DNA of 64,000 nucleotides. Origin: Hyphomicrobiaceae bacterium (GTDB lineage: Bacteria; Pseudomonadota; Alphaproteobacteria; Rhizobiales; Hyphomicrobiaceae). Below the pieces are notes generated by a model. The model did no database searches, was not told the DNA's origin, and saw nothing but the letters and a program-made list of their open reading frames with translations. The translations under genes were made by a program, and so were the position numbers. Shown piece by piece: positions 27,046 to 36,532 of the stretch; the stretch's first letter is position 1; the number at the start of each line of letters is the position of its first letter. Location of the stretch: assembly GCA_002919265.1 (NCBI GenBank), contig PKEY01000100.1:1-64000 (forward strand), given 5' to 3'.

Positions 27046-27993
27046 ATGGCGGTGGCATTTGTCTTCCCGGGCCAGGGCAGCCAGGACGTGGGCATGGGCC
27101 GGGAGCTAGCCGAGACGTACAAGGCGGCCCGGGACGTCTTCGACGAAGTCGACGACGCGTTGGGAGAATCCCTATCCCGGATCATGTGGGAAGGCCCGAA
27201 GGACGTTCTCACCCTGACAGAGAACGCCCAGCCGGCGCTGATGGCCGTCTCCATGGCCGCGATCCGCGTGCTGGAGCAGGAGAAGGGGTTCAAGCTTGGC
27301 GAGCACGTGAGCTACGTAGCCGGCCACTCCTTGGGTGAATATTCCGCACTGGCTGCGGCCGGAGCGCTTTCCATTCGCGATGCAGCGCGTCTCCTGCGCG
27401 CCCGTGGCCGTGCAATGCAACAGGCCGTGCCCGTTGGGCAGGGAGCGATGGTGGCGCTGCTCGGTGTCGGTCTCGATATAGCCGAAAAGGTCGCAGCCGA
27501 GGCGGCGCAGGGCGAGGTCTGCCAGGTCGCCAATGATAATGAGCCGACTCAAGTTGTCCTTTCGGGGCACAAGACCGCGATCGACCGGGTCGCAGAGGTC
27601 GGCCGCAAGCATGGCGTGCGGCGCGCGATTCCACTACCTGTGAGCGCCCCGTTCCATTGTTCGCTGATGCAACCTGCAGCCGATGTAATGGCCGCCGAGC
27701 TGGAAAAGGTCGAGGTGCGCGAGCCGGCCGTCCCCGTGGTTGCCAACGTCCTGGCGGAGCCCATCAGCGATCCTCAGGAAATCAAGAAGCGCCTTGTCGA
27801 GCAGGTCACCGGCACGGTGCGCTGGCGCGAGTGCGTCCAAAAGATGGGTGCCCTCGGCGTGACAGATTTCTACGAAATCGGAGCGGGCAAGGTGCTGTCT
27901 GGGCTCGTGAAGCGGATCCTCAAGGACGCCAATGCGATGTCCGTCGGCACGCCTGCTGATATTGATGCCGCACTTGCGGCGCTCGGGAGATAA
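27046..27993 (+). CDS. fabD: Malonyl-CoA:ACP transacylase
   Basis: FabD transfers malonyl from CoA to ACP for fatty acid elongation. The 315-residue product has the opening FVFPGQGSQDVGMG, the active-site Ser in GHSLGEYSALAA near residue 93-97, the Arg in RLLRARGRAMQ, and the catalytic His in SAPFHCSLM. It heads the fabD-fabG-acpP-fabF group; fabG starts 3 bases after its stop. Confidence 0.96.
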   Translation: MAVAFVFPGQGSQDVGMGRELAETYKAARDVFDEVDDALGESLSRIMWEGPKDVLTLTENAQPALMAVSMAAIRVLEQEKGFKLGEHVSYVAGHSLGEYSALAAAGALSIRDAARLLRARGRAMQQAVPVGQGAMVALLGVGLDIAEKVAAEAAQGEVCQVANDNEPTQVVLSGHKTAIDRVAEVGRKHGVRRAIPLPVSAPFHCSLMQPAADVMAAELEKVEVREPAVPVVANVLAEPISDPQEIKKRLVEQVTGTVRWRECVQKMGALGVTDFYEIGAGKVLSGLVKRILKDANAMSVGTPADIDAALAALGR

Positions 27994-27996
27994 GCC

Positions 27997-28734
27997 ATGT
28001 TCAATCTGTCTGGCAAAGGGGCGCTGGTCACCGGCGCGACCGGGGGCATCGGAGGTGCCATCGCGCGCAAGCTGCATGCGGCAGGGGCCGCGGTTGCCAT
28101 TTCCGGCACAAAGGTTGACCGTCTGGAAGCACTGGCCGCCGAGCTCGGCGATCGCGTGCACATCGTGCCGTGCGACCTGAGCGATCGTGCGGCGGTTCAG
28201 AAGCTGGCCGGCGAGGCCGAGGCCAAGCTTGGCACGCTGGATATCCTGGTGAACAACGCCGGCCTAACCAGAGATAACCTCTTCATGCGCATGAAGGATG
28301 AAGAGTGGGACCAGGTCATCGCCGTCAATCTGACGTCGACATTCATGCTCTGCCGCGCGGCTGTGCGAAATATGATGCGCCGACAATGGGGCCGAATCAT
28401 CAATATCACGTCGGTGTCTGGTATCATCGGCAACCCGGGACAAGGGAACTATGCCGCCGCCAAGGCCGGCATGATCGGTATGACGAAGTCGCTGGCGCGT
28501 GAAGTTGCCTCGCGTGGGATTACGGCAAACTGCATAGCGCCGGGCTTTATCAAGACCGCCATGACCGACGTGTTGACCGAAAAACAAGTCGAGGCGATCG
28601 CCCAGCACATCCCTGCTGGCACGTTTGGCACACCCGACGACATTGCCGCGGGCGCGCTCTATCTGGCCAGCGAGGAAGCGCGGTACGTCACCGGGCAGAC
28701 GCTTCACATCAATGGCGGAATGGCCATGGTTTGA
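27997..28734 (+). CDS. fabG: 3-oxoacyl-ACP reductase
   Basis: A 245-residue short-chain dehydrogenase with TGATGGIGGAIA for NADPH, NNAGLTRDNLFMRMK (the FabG-typical loop), ITSVSG and the catalytic YAAAKAG. GLTRDN and the tight junction with fabD separate it from the other SDR proteins in this window. It reduces beta-ketoacyl-ACP in fatty acid synthesis. Confidence 0.96.
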   Translation: MFNLSGKGALVTGATGGIGGAIARKLHAAGAAVAISGTKVDRLEALAAELGDRVHIVPCDLSDRAAVQKLAGEAEAKLGTLDILVNNAGLTRDNLFMRMKDEEWDQVIAVNLTSTFMLCRAAVRNMMRRQWGRIINITSVSGIIGNPGQGNYAAAKAGMIGMTKSLAREVASRGITANCIAPGFIKTAMTDVLTEKQVEAIAQHIPAGTFGTPDDIAAGALYLASEEARYVTGQTLHINGGMAMV

Positions 28735-29009
28735 CCGCAAAGGAAATAAACTGCAGGGAACTTAGCGCCCGCCGAGTTTCGCGTAAGCAGTGGCAAATGC
28801 GATGCTGGTAAAGGGGTGGGAAGTGTGTTAGGAGCGCCTGCTTTCGTAAGGAGTACTTGGGGAAAAGCTGCCGAGATCAGGCGATTTCTATTTGATCGCA
28901 CCATGACTCTGGTAGCCCGCTCGGAGACTCCGTTCCGGCCCGCAACCGAATTCGGTCGGGGCGACCTGCACGAACTCATGTGAAAACTAACGAGACGAGG
29001 GAAATTGCT

Positions 29010-29252
29010 ATGAGCGACGTTGCCGAGCGCGTGAAGAAGATCGTGGTTGAGCATCTCGGCGTTGAAGCAGAGAAAGTGACGGAGAACGCCTCCTTCATCG
29101 ACGATCTGGGCGCGGACAGCCTCGACACAGTTGAGCTTGTGATGGCGTTCGAGGAAGAGTTCGGCTGCGAGATTCCTGACGATGCGGCTGAGCACATTCT
29201 CACGGTTGGCGACGCCGTGAGGTTCCTCGAGAAGAACGCGAACGCAGCCTAA
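29010..29252 (+). CDS. acpP: Acyl carrier protein
   Basis: An 80-residue acidic protein with the phosphopantetheine site Ser37 in [20 protein letters not shown]. The ATG at 29010 is preceded by GAGGGAA. A 275-base gap separates it from fabG, long enough for its own promoter, which fits the high expression usual for ACP; no clear promoter was picked out by eye. Confidence 0.97.
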   Translation: MSDVAERVKKIVVEHLGVEAEKVTENASFIDDLGADSLDTVELVMAFEEEFGCEIPDDAAEHILTVGDAVRFLEKNANAA

Positions 29253-29352
29253 GAGCTGCGCTTTCCCAGTACGATCGCCGCAATTCTGTTAGAACAACAA
29301 CAAGGCGGTGCTTCTGCGGCCGCGGCCGGACGCCGCCGCTTTGGGATTTGGC

Positions 29353-30618
29353 ATGCGACGGGTTGTCATCACGGGATTGGGTCTCGTTACGCCGCTCGGA
29401 TGCGGGGTCGAGGCTACTTGGTCACGCCTTCTGGCCGGGCACAGCGGTGCGCGTCGGGTAGAAGAGTTTGACGTCTCGGACCTGTCCTGCCAGATCGCCT
29501 GCTTTGTACCGCGCGGCGACGGTTCGAATGGGACCTTCAATCCCAACGACTGGATGGAGCCGAAGGAGCAGCGCAAGGTCGACGACTTCATCGTCTACGC
29601 GATGGCGGCGGCCGACCAGGCGCTGGCGGACTCTGGCTTCGAAGCCAAGACACCGGAGCAGCAGGAGCGCGCCGGCGTTCTCATCGGCTCCGGCATCGGT
29701 GGCCTGCAGGGAATCGCCGAGACCGCTATCCTGCTGCAGGAGAAGGGGCCGCGGCGCGTGAGCCCGTTCTTCATCCCGGGGCGTCTGATCAACCTCGCCT
29801 CGGGTCAGGTCTCCATCAAGCATAAGCTCAAGGGTCCGAACCACGCGGTAGTCACCGCGTGCTCGACCGGTGCTCACGCCATTGGTGACGCCGCGCGCCT
29901 GATCGCAATGGGCGATGCCGACGTGATGGTCGCGGGGGGCACCGAAAGCCCCATTTGCCGCATCGCCATTGCCGGCTTTGCGGCGTGCCGCGCGCTTTCG
30001 ACCAACTTCAACCATGAGCCGACTCGCGCTTCCCGGCCCTATGACAAGGATCGCGACGGTTTTGTCATGGGCGAAGGTGCGGGCGTCGTCGTGCTCGAGG
30101 AGCTTGAGCACGCGAAGGCACGCGGTGCCCGGATCTACGCTGAGGTCATCGGGTACGGACTTTCCGGCGATGCCTACCACATCACCGCTCCTGCCGAGGA
30201 CGGCGATGGGGCGTACCGCTGCATGAAGGCGGCCCTCAAGCGCGCTGGCATCGATCCGAGCGCGATCGACTACATCAACGCCCACGGAACATCGACGCCG
30301 ATGGGTGACGAGATCGAGCTCGCAGCCGTCGAGCGGCTCTTTGGCGATGCGGCGGCCAAGCTCTCGATGTCGTCGACGAAGTCGGCCATCGGACACTTGC
30401 TCGGCGCAGCAGGTGCCGTGGAGGCTATCTTCAGCGTGCTGGCAATCCGCGACAACGTGGTGCCCCCAACGCTCAACCTGGACAATCCATCCGTTGAGAC
30501 ACCAATCGATCTCGTGCCGCATAAAGCCCGTGAGCGGAAGGTCGATACGGTCCTGTCCAATTCGTTTGGGTTCGGAGGAACGAACGCCTCGCTCATCATG
30601 CGCCGCTACGTCAGCTGA
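29353..30618 (+). CDS. fabF: Beta-ketoacyl-ACP synthase II
   Basis: A 421-residue condensing enzyme with catalytic Cys near 170 (VTACSTGAHAIGDA) and the two His residues in NAHGTSTPMGD and SAIGHLLGAAGAVEAIF. The GFGGTN loop is near the C-terminus. The ATG at 29353 matches the family start (MRRVVITGLGLVTPLG). It elongates acyl-ACP with malonyl-ACP. A long open frame on the reverse strand across this gene is a codon-bias shadow. Confidence 0.96.
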   Translation: MRRVVITGLGLVTPLGCGVEATWSRLLAGHSGARRVEEFDVSDLSCQIACFVPRGDGSNGTFNPNDWMEPKEQRKVDDFIVYAMAAADQALADSGFEAKTPEQQERAGVLIGSGIGGLQGIAETAILLQEKGPRRVSPFFIPGRLINLASGQVSIKHKLKGPNHAVVTACSTGAHAIGDAARLIAMGDADVMVAGGTESPICRIAIAGFAACRALSTNFNHEPTRASRPYDKDRDGFVMGEGAGVVVLEELEHAKARGARIYAEVIGYGLSGDAYHITAPAEDGDGAYRCMKAALKRAGIDPSAIDYINAHGTSTPMGDEIELAAVERLFGDAAAKLSMSSTKSAIGHLLGAAGAVEAIFSVLAIRDNVVPPTLNLDNPSVETPIDLVPHKARERKVDTVLSNSFGFGGTNASLIMRRYVS

Positions 30619-30774
30619 CACAGCGGTGCGCGTTCTCGAAGCCAGCTCTTGCCACATTCCAGCGTCATCTTGCCGATGCGCTGAGGTGCCCATATTCCGG
30701 TAACTCTAGTTTCATTTTCCGGAGACTCGGGCATAAGTCAGTGCACAACTATTCGGCAAAAGGTTCACGAGGGA

Positions 30775-32058
30775 ATGCTGCAGGCTCGGCCTAGGACGGA
30801 GGGACGAACACGGACTCGACCTTCGGGTGTTATGCCTCGTAGTCCCGCCGAGGCCCTGGAGCCCACTCGGGCACCATCAAGGCCGAAAGGCTCGAGAACG
30901 CGCCGCGAGGTAAGAAGGTTGGGTCCGACGCTTCGGTTCATCAACGCCTTCCTGACGTTCAGCTTCCTGACGCTGGCCGTCGCTGCTGGCGGCGTGTTCT
31001 GGATTTCCTCCGAACTCGACAAGCCAGGCCCGCTTCAACAGGAGCGTACAGTCGTGATCCCGAGAGGCGAGGGATCGCGCGACATTGCCCGCAGGCTGGA
31101 GCGCGAAGGGATCATTTCCAGCGAGCACATCTTCGTCGCCTACTACCTGTCGCGCCAGATGTCGGCTTGGTTCGGCGGCACGCCGCTCCAGTTCAAGGCC
31201 GGAAATTATGAGTTCGAGCCTGGGCAGAGCATGCGCGAGGTGGCGGACCTCATCAGCCGGGGCAAGGTATCCCTCATGCGGCTGACGATTCCGGAGGGGC
31301 TGACGAGCCACCAGATCGTTGAGCGCTTGCGCGCGGACCCGACACTCACCGGTGAGATCGAGACTGTTCCCGAAGAAGGGAAGCTCCTGCCGGACACGTA
31401 CCTTGTTCCCCGTGGCAGCTCGCGTCAGGCCATCATCGACATGATGCGGGCTGAGCAGCAGAAATTCCTGGAGTCCGTTTGGGAGACCCGGCAGCCAAAC
31501 CTTCCGCTGAACAGCATCGAGGAGGCTGTAATTCTCGCTTCGATTGTGCAGCGTGAGACGGGGCGCAACGACAAGTTCGAGGATATCGCTTCGGTTTTCA
31601 TCAACCGCCTGAAAAAGGGCATGCCGCTGCAGTCGGACCCGACAATTCTTTATGGGCTCGAAGGGGGGCAGGTGAACTGGGGACGTCCGATCTACCGGAG
31701 TGAGATCCAGAAGAAGACCAGCCACAACACGTACCAGATGCGTGGATTGCCGCCGACCCCCATCTGCAACCCGGGCCGCGAAGCCATCCGCGCCGTGCTC
31801 AATCCATCCGCTACGAATTACCTCTACTTCGTGGCCAATGGCGAAGGGGCGAGCGTCTTCTCCGCGACGCTGGAAGAGCACAACGTCGCCGTCGCCAACT
31901 GGCGGAAAATCGAGAGAGAAATCCGGGCCAGGCAGGCCGAGGCGGCCAAGGCGCAGGCCAATAATGATAATGCAGCGGCAGCCGCCTCGGAGGCGAATGC
32001 TGCCGAGGACAACTCGAACGACGGCCCGCCGCTCCCCGTGCGCAAGCCCAAGCTCTAA
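30775..32058 (+). CDS. mltG: Endolytic transglycosylase MltG (YceG family)
   Basis: An inner-membrane lytic transglycosylase thought to end nascent glycan strands. The 427-residue product has an unusual Arg/Pro-rich cytoplasmic tail of about 55 residues and a single membrane segment (LTFSFLTLAVAAGGVFWISS). A LysM-like region and the YceG catalytic domain follow, with the catalytic Glu in SIVQRETGRNDKFEDIASVF near 260 and LQSDPTILYGLEGG after it. The last 50 residues are an Ala/Asn-rich disordered tail. It sits between fabF and yicC, a conserved arrangement. Confidence 0.93.
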   Translation: MLQARPRTEGRTRTRPSGVMPRSPAEALEPTRAPSRPKGSRTRREVRRLGPTLRFINAFLTFSFLTLAVAAGGVFWISSELDKPGPLQQERTVVIPRGEGSRDIARRLEREGIISSEHIFVAYYLSRQMSAWFGGTPLQFKAGNYEFEPGQSMREVADLISRGKVSLMRLTIPEGLTSHQIVERLRADPTLTGEIETVPEEGKLLPDTYLVPRGSSRQAIIDMMRAEQQKFLESVWETRQPNLPLNSIEEAVILASIVQRETGRNDKFEDIASVFINRLKKGMPLQSDPTILYGLEGGQVNWGRPIYRSEIQKKTSHNTYQMRGLPPTPICNPGREAIRAVLNPSATNYLYFVANGEGASVFSATLEEHNVAVANWRKIEREIRARQAEAAKAQANNDNAAAAASEANAAEDNSNDGPPLPVRKPKL

Positions 32059-32070
32059 GTAGCGCCTCAT

Positions 32071-32098
32071 GCCGCCGGTGGCGGCGCTTCTGAAAGGC
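32071..32098 (+). terminator. Possible hairpin after mltG
   Basis: GCCGCC and GGCGGC separated by GGT can pair, with outer AGCG/CGCT just beyond, 5-35 bases after the mltG stop. No clear T-run follows, so it is a weak candidate. Confidence 0.25.
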
Positions 32099-32189
32099 GC
32101 GGCGCGCTGCTCGCTTGTTCCGCAGGCCGGGAGCGGTTAGGTTCCCGCGCAACAGTTGCGGCGTCGCATCTTTACTCCACGGCCCTCCA

Positions 32190-33077
32190 ATGACGCTGAA
32201 AAGCATGACCGGTTTCGCGCGCGCCGATGGCGCGATCGGGCCGACGCGCTGGCACTGGGAAGTGCGCAGCGTCAACGGTCGCGGGCTCGACCTGCGCCTG
32301 AAGCTGCCGTCAGGCTATGAGTCGCTGGAGCCGCTGGTGCGCGAGGCCGCGGCCAAGCGGTTGAAGCGCGGCAATGTCGCCATAATGCTCTCCGTGAAGC
32401 GCGAGGAAAGCATCGCTCAGGTTCGGCTCAACCCGGAACTCTTGCAGCAGGTCCTTGCGGCCGCCGAGCAGGTCCGCGCGGCTGTCGGCGGTAGTAACAT
32501 TTCCGTCGACGGGCTGCTGTCGGTGAAAGGCGTTCTCGACGTCGTTGAAGCCGAGGAGAGCGAGGAAGAAGTCGAGGCCCGCACCCAGGCGATGATGGCG
32601 AGCCTTGAAGAGGCACTCGCCGGCATCGAGGCCATGCGGGCTTCCGAGGGTGCAAGGCTCCGGCTCGTGCTTCTCGATTTGCTGCACGAGATCGAACGCT
32701 GCGTGGAGGCAGCAGCAGCCTCACCGGCCCGATCTCCTGAAGTCATTCGGGCGCGACTGAAGGAGCAGGTCGCGCGGCTGCTCGAGACGTCGAGCGCCTT
32801 CGACGAGACAAGGCTGCATCAGGAAGCGGTGCTGCTGGCAACGCGCGCCGACATTGAAGAAGAGCTGCAAAGATTGCGGGCACATATTGCGGCGGCGCGG
32901 GAAATGCTTGATACGACGGAGCCCGTAGGGCGCAGGCTCGATTTCCTGTCCCAGGAGTTCAATCGGGAGGCCAACACGTTGTGCTCCAAGGCGAATGATC
33001 GGGAGATCACGCGCCTTGGCCTCGAGCTCAAGGCGCTGATCGAGCAGATGCGCGAGCAGATCCAGAACATCGAGTAG
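32190..33077 (+). CDS. YicC family endoribonuclease
   Basis: A 295-residue product beginning MTLKSMTGFARADG, the YicC hallmark, followed by WEVRSVNGRGLDLRLKLP and the C-terminal DUF1732 block (GRRLDFLSQEFNREANTLCSKAND, ending VKALIEQMREQ-like). E. coli YicC is an endoribonuclease acting on sRNA. The ATG at 32190 fits homologues. The gmk start lies 5 bases after the stop, a conserved pairing. Confidence 0.92.
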   Translation: MTLKSMTGFARADGAIGPTRWHWEVRSVNGRGLDLRLKLPSGYESLEPLVREAAAKRLKRGNVAIMLSVKREESIAQVRLNPELLQQVLAAAEQVRAAVGGSNISVDGLLSVKGVLDVVEAEESEEEVEARTQAMMASLEEALAGIEAMRASEGARLRLVLLDLLHEIERCVEAAAASPARSPEVIRARLKEQVARLLETSSAFDETRLHQEAVLLATRADIEEELQRLRAHIAAAREMLDTTEPVGRRLDFLSQEFNREANTLCSKANDREITRLGLELKALIEQMREQIQNIE

Positions 33078-33081
33078 AGCT

Positions 33082-33720
33082 GTGCATTCGGTGACTATTG
33101 AACGCCGCGGGATCATGCTGGTCCTGTCCTCGCCGTCCGGCGCGGGGAAAACGACGCTGGCGCGCCGTCTGCTTGAGGCGGAGTCCGGCATCGAGATGTC
33201 GGTTTCGGTGACGACGCGGAAGCCACGGCCCGGCGAGGTTGAGGGCAGGGACTATTATTTCGTAAGTGAATCCGAATTCCGCCGGATGCAGGACGCTGGC
33301 GAGCTGCTCGAGTGGGCCTGCGTTTTCGGGAATCTCTACGGCACACCGCGCTCGCCCGTTGAGCGTGCCTTGGCTGCCGGGCGGGATGTGCTGTTCGACA
33401 TCGACTGGCAGGGCGCCCAGCAGCTCAACGAGAAGATGGCGCAGGATCTGGTGCGCGTCTTCATCCTTCCGCCTTCTGGCGAAGTTCTCGAGCAACGTCT
33501 GAGATCACGGGCCCAGGATGATCCCGAGACGGTGGCGCGACGCATGGCCGAGGCGGCGGGAGAGATCAGTCACTGGGCGGAATACGACTACGTCATCATC
33601 AACGCTGATCTCGAGGCGAGCGTCGCCGGCCTGCGCGCTATTCTGGCCGCCGAGCGTTTGCGCAGGGAACGTCTGCTTGGTCTCAGCGAATTCGTCCGGG
33701 AGATGCAAAAGTCGCTGTGA
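33082..33720 (+). CDS. gmk: Guanylate kinase
   Basis: It phosphorylates GMP to GDP. The 212-residue product has the P-loop LSSPSGAGKTTLARRL near 14-29, the GMP-binding VSVTTRKPRPGEVEGRDYYFV, and the lid region. The frame opens with GTG at 33082, 5 bases after yicC; a second GTG at 33091 and an ATG at 33115 are alternatives, but the latter would remove residues ahead of the first strand. Confidence 0.95.
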   Translation: MHSVTIERRGIMLVLSSPSGAGKTTLARRLLEAESGIEMSVSVTTRKPRPGEVEGRDYYFVSESEFRRMQDAGELLEWACVFGNLYGTPRSPVERALAAGRDVLFDIDWQGAQQLNEKMAQDLVRVFILPPSGEVLEQRLRSRAQDDPETVARRMAEAAGEISHWAEYDYVIINADLEASVAGLRAILAAERLRRERLLGLSEFVREMQKSL

Positions 33721-33770
33721 GTTGAACTGGAGCCCGCAGCGGCTGCTTTGAATTCGTCGTGTCTCAGGCT

Positions 33771-34688
33771 CTAGGAGCTCGCCGCTTCCAGTCGCGTCAT
33801 CCGCTCCCGGTGCGTCAAATAAATTCCGGAGGCGACGACGATGCCCGCCCCGATGATCGTCCAAATGTCAGGCAGCTGGCCAAAAACCAGATAGCCGATG
33901 ATGGTTACCGAAACGAGCTGTCCGTAGAGAAACGGCGCGAGCGTGGGGGCAGGCGCCCAGCGATGCGCCAGGATAAAGACATAGTGGCCTAACCCACCCC
34001 AGAAGCCGAGTGTGAGCAGCGCAAACCAGGTCGGGGCGTCCGTTGGCCAGGTCCACTGTGAGAACGCCCACGGTGCGATGAAGATTGTGCCCACAAGCGT
34101 CGAGTAGAAAAGCGTGACCTCGGATGGATCGTGCGCGACGAGATAGCGGGTGAGGAGAATAAACATCGCGTACGCAAACATCCCCGCGAGCGAGAACAGG
34201 ACCGCCGGGTGCACATTGGCGTAGCCGGGCCGGATCGCAATCACAATTCCGCTGAACCCGACGAAGATCGCCACCAGCCGGCGCCAGCCGACCCATTCGC
34301 CAAGCACAGGGCCTGCTAGCAGGGCCACCGTAAGCGGGGCGAGGAACAGAATCGTGGTCGTCTGATCAAGGCGCAGGTGCCGCAACGCCAGCACGTTGAA
34401 CAGCGTCGACAGCATCATCAGCACCGAGCGGGCGATCTGGAAGGGCAGCTTGCGGGTGCGGACCAACCTCGGGACGCTGACGATCCCCAGCAACAGCATC
34501 ATGAACATCAAGTGCCCGAAAAAGCGCATCCAGACGATCTCGCCGACGGGCAGCTGTGCCACGGAAACGAGATATTTGGCCGTCGCGTCGAGACAGCCAA
34601 ACATGGTGACGGCAAGCGTCACCAGCCCAATGGCCTTCAGGCGATTGGCACGCTGCAGTTCAGGACTCGGATCGGCGATCTTCTGCAT
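33771..34688 (-). CDS. DMT-family transporter (EamA domains)
   Basis: A 305-residue protein with ten predicted membrane segments in two EamA repeats, for example GLVTLAVTMFGCLDATAKYLV at the start and AGIVVASGIYLTHRERM at the end. Members export amino acids, metabolites or drugs; the substrate is unknown. It is divergent from a second DMT transporter at 34932. They share the family but differ in sequence, so they look like old paralogues. Confidence 0.85.
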   Translation of the reverse strand: MQKIADPSPELQRANRLKAIGLVTLAVTMFGCLDATAKYLVSVAQLPVGEIVWMRFFGHLMFMMLLLGIVSVPRLVRTRKLPFQIARSVLMMLSTLFNVLALRHLRLDQTTTILFLAPLTVALLAGPVLGEWVGWRRLVAIFVGFSGIVIAIRPGYANVHPAVLFSLAGMFAYAMFILLTRYLVAHDPSEVTLFYSTLVGTIFIAPWAFSQWTWPTDAPTWFALLTLGFWGGLGHYVFILAHRWAPAPTLAPFLYGQLVSVTIIGYLVFGQLPDIWTIIGAGIVVASGIYLTHRERMTRLEAASS

Positions 34689-34931
34689 GCATTAGGCCCC
34701 GCGCCCTCAGCGCAGACACTTATCTCCGCATCATTCTCTACCGGCTATCAATTTTTGACATACGCGCTTTTTCGGTAGTGCTGTTCACACAATTGGACAT
34801 CGCAGCCCTGACCAGCAGTTGCCGCATGGCTCCAGAGTTGACCAGCAACTCAAATCCTGACCAAGAGTTGTGTTTGCCGAAAACAGACGCTTGTCTGTCA
34901 TCCACGTTCCAACAACGTTCAGCCTCCCTGC
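34689..34931. promoter_or_regulatory. Divergent control region of the two DMT transporters
   Basis: The 243-base gap is more AT-rich near 34730-34800. It contains the repeated element TGACCA at 34809, 34839 and 34858, two of these inside TGACCAGCA. GAGTTG (34835-34840), then ACCAG, then CAACTC form a 6 bp inverted repeat. These could be regulator sites; function unproven. Confidence 0.25.
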
Positions 34932-35828
34932 ATGCCCCCCGCCGCCCAGGCTCTTACCTACCGGCCTCTCGTTGGCATCTTGTTCATGTGCCTGGCGCAT
35001 ACGCTGTTCCCGGTGATGAACGGCCTCGCGCAGCTGCTGACGGAGCGTTACAGCCCGGAGCAGATCGTGTGGGCGCGCACGGGCTCTCATTTGTTGTTCG
35101 TGCTCGCGCTGTTTGCGCCAAAGCACGGCGCGCGCATCCTCATTACCAATCGCCCCGGGCTGCAGATTGCGCGCTCGGTGCTGATGTTGGTGACAACTAC
35201 GTTGTTCTTCACCGGCTTGGCGTTCCTGCCGCTCGCCAAGGTGGCGGCAATCAGCTTTGCCGGACCTTTCTTCATCGTTCTGCTTGCCTGGCCGATGCTT
35301 GGCGAGCCGATCTCCGGTCATCGGCTGGCAGCCGTGATCGCGGCGTTTGTCGGTGTGCTTATTGTCGTCCGGCCGGGAACAGAGCTGTTCCATTGGGCTT
35401 CGCTGCTCATTCTCGGAAGCGCGGTGACGTACGCTTTCGAGCAGATCTACACGCGGCGTGTGGCGGCCTTCGACCGACCGGAGACTTCTGTCGTCTACAC
35501 GCCGCTGGTTGGCACAATCGTCCTCTCCGGTATCGTCGCGTTCAATTGGACGACGCCGCAGTCGTGGGGGGACATTGCGCTTTTTCTGCTGCTGGGCGTC
35601 CTTGGCGGGCTTGGCCATTACTGCGGCGCGAAATCCATGACCTACGCGCCGGCCAACCTCGTCGCGCCGTTCATGTACATGCAAATGGTGTGGTCCGTCA
35701 TCGTGGGGTATCTCTTCAAGGATACCTGGCCTGATTGGGGGACGTGGCTGGGCTCGGCGATTATAATCGGCGCGGGCCTGTTCATTGGCATCCGCGAAGC
35801 GCGGGGCAATAACCAACTCCACACCTAG
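34932..35828 (+). CDS. DMT-family transporter (EamA domains)
   Basis: A 298-residue ten-helix protein with two EamA domains: GILFMCLAHTLFPVMNGLAQLL, then the second repeat from LILGSAVTYAFEQIYTR onward, ending GLFIGIREAR. It is divergent from the transporter at 33771-34688. The ATG at 34932 lacks a strong Shine-Dalgarno. The substrate is not inferable. An overlapping frame from 34778 is open through much of this gene but gives a non-hydrophobic product and is rejected. Confidence 0.85.
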   Translation: MPPAAQALTYRPLVGILFMCLAHTLFPVMNGLAQLLTERYSPEQIVWARTGSHLLFVLALFAPKHGARILITNRPGLQIARSVLMLVTTTLFFTGLAFLPLAKVAAISFAGPFFIVLLAWPMLGEPISGHRLAAVIAAFVGVLIVVRPGTELFHWASLLILGSAVTYAFEQIYTRRVAAFDRPETSVVYTPLVGTIVLSGIVAFNWTTPQSWGDIALFLLLGVLGGLGHYCGAKSMTYAPANLVAPFMYMQMVWSVIVGYLFKDTWPDWGTWLGSAIIIGAGLFIGIREARGNNQLHT

Positions 35829-35863
35829 ACAGGCAACCAATCGCCGGTCTTTGGCCGCGGCCG

Positions 35864-36343
35864 TCAGGCGGATACGCTTTTCAACGTCGAGACGACGTAC
35901 TGTTTCATTGGCTTTTTGAGCCGAAAGGGAACAACCCCTCGGGGCGTCTGCACTGCCACGCCAACCACGATGACCTCGTGGATGTAGAAGGGCTGATCGT
36001 CGATGGAAAACGTGGTCGCCCGCGCGACGTACCGCGCAATCAACGTCTGTCCCATGACGCAGCGAGGAACTTGCGCCCCAGCGTTGATCTGATCCAGCGC
36101 CGCCTTCAGGGCTTCACCTTTGCGGGCGAGGGTGACGACGGCATCGACCTCCGATGGCTTGTCACAGACAAGGCCATTGGTCGAGAAGATCTGGCCCTCG
36201 GTCAGGTCGCCCACCGACTGGCTCAACACCGAATCCGACTTCGAGGTGAAAGGGGACTGGTCAGACGCTTGCGACGGCACCGGGCCAAAAAGCGCTGCAA
36301 TTGCCAGCCCGGCTGCCGCACCCCACAGTGCGGGGGACGTCAC
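35864..36343 (-). CDS. Small exported protein of unknown function
   Basis: A 159-residue product from GTG 36343 with AAGGAGG about 6 bases before it. Residues 1-27 are a Sec signal (SPALWGAAAGLAIAALFGPVPSQASD). The mature part has two Cys residues (LVCDKPSEVDAVV and QVPRCVMGQTL) that could form a disulfide, and a C-terminal beta-rich part ending QYVVSTLKSVSA. I do not recognise the family. It lies next to the SGNH/OpgC pair on the same strand but is separated from it by a terminator. Confidence 0.68.
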   Translation of the reverse strand: MTSPALWGAAAGLAIAALFGPVPSQASDQSPFTSKSDSVLSQSVGDLTEGQIFSTNGLVCDKPSEVDAVVTLARKGEALKAALDQINAGAQVPRCVMGQTLIARYVARATTFSIDDQPFYIHEVIVVGVAVQTPRGVVPFRLKKPMKQYVVSTLKSVSA

Positions 36344-36461
36344 GGTTGGCCTCCTTCTGGTACGCTGGTCGGCCAAGTAACCAGCGCCACAAGGCGGGGT
36401 TCCCGCGGACGAGCGTCGCGTGGCCAAGCCGTTTTCTCAGCCTGAAGAAATGGCTAACAGC

Positions 36462-36488
36462 TGAAGAAAGCACCCCTTTTGGGGGTGC
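36462..36488 (-). terminator. Rho-independent terminator after the SGNH hydrolase
   Basis: On the minus strand GCACCCC (36488-36482), loop CAAAA and GGGGTGC (36476-36470) form a 7 bp stem followed by TTTCTTC. It lies 45 bases beyond the stop at 36533. Confidence 0.75.
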
Positions 36489-36532
36489 CTCCCATTAACG
36501 ACTAGGCTCTTGGAGGTGCTGGGCAGCTCCTG

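Noticed and set aside
29422..30693. Minus-strand open frame of 423 codons
   Set aside because: It is antisense to fabF and results from high third-position GC; fabF has all catalytic residues.
30877..32070. Minus-strand open frame of 397 codons
   Set aside because: It is antisense to mltG, which carries the catalytic VQRETG motif.
34778..35734. Plus-strand frame of 318 codons overlapping the DMT transporter
   Set aside because: The alternative frame gives an Arg/Ala-rich product without membrane helices, whereas 34932-35828 has ten helices and the EamA pattern.
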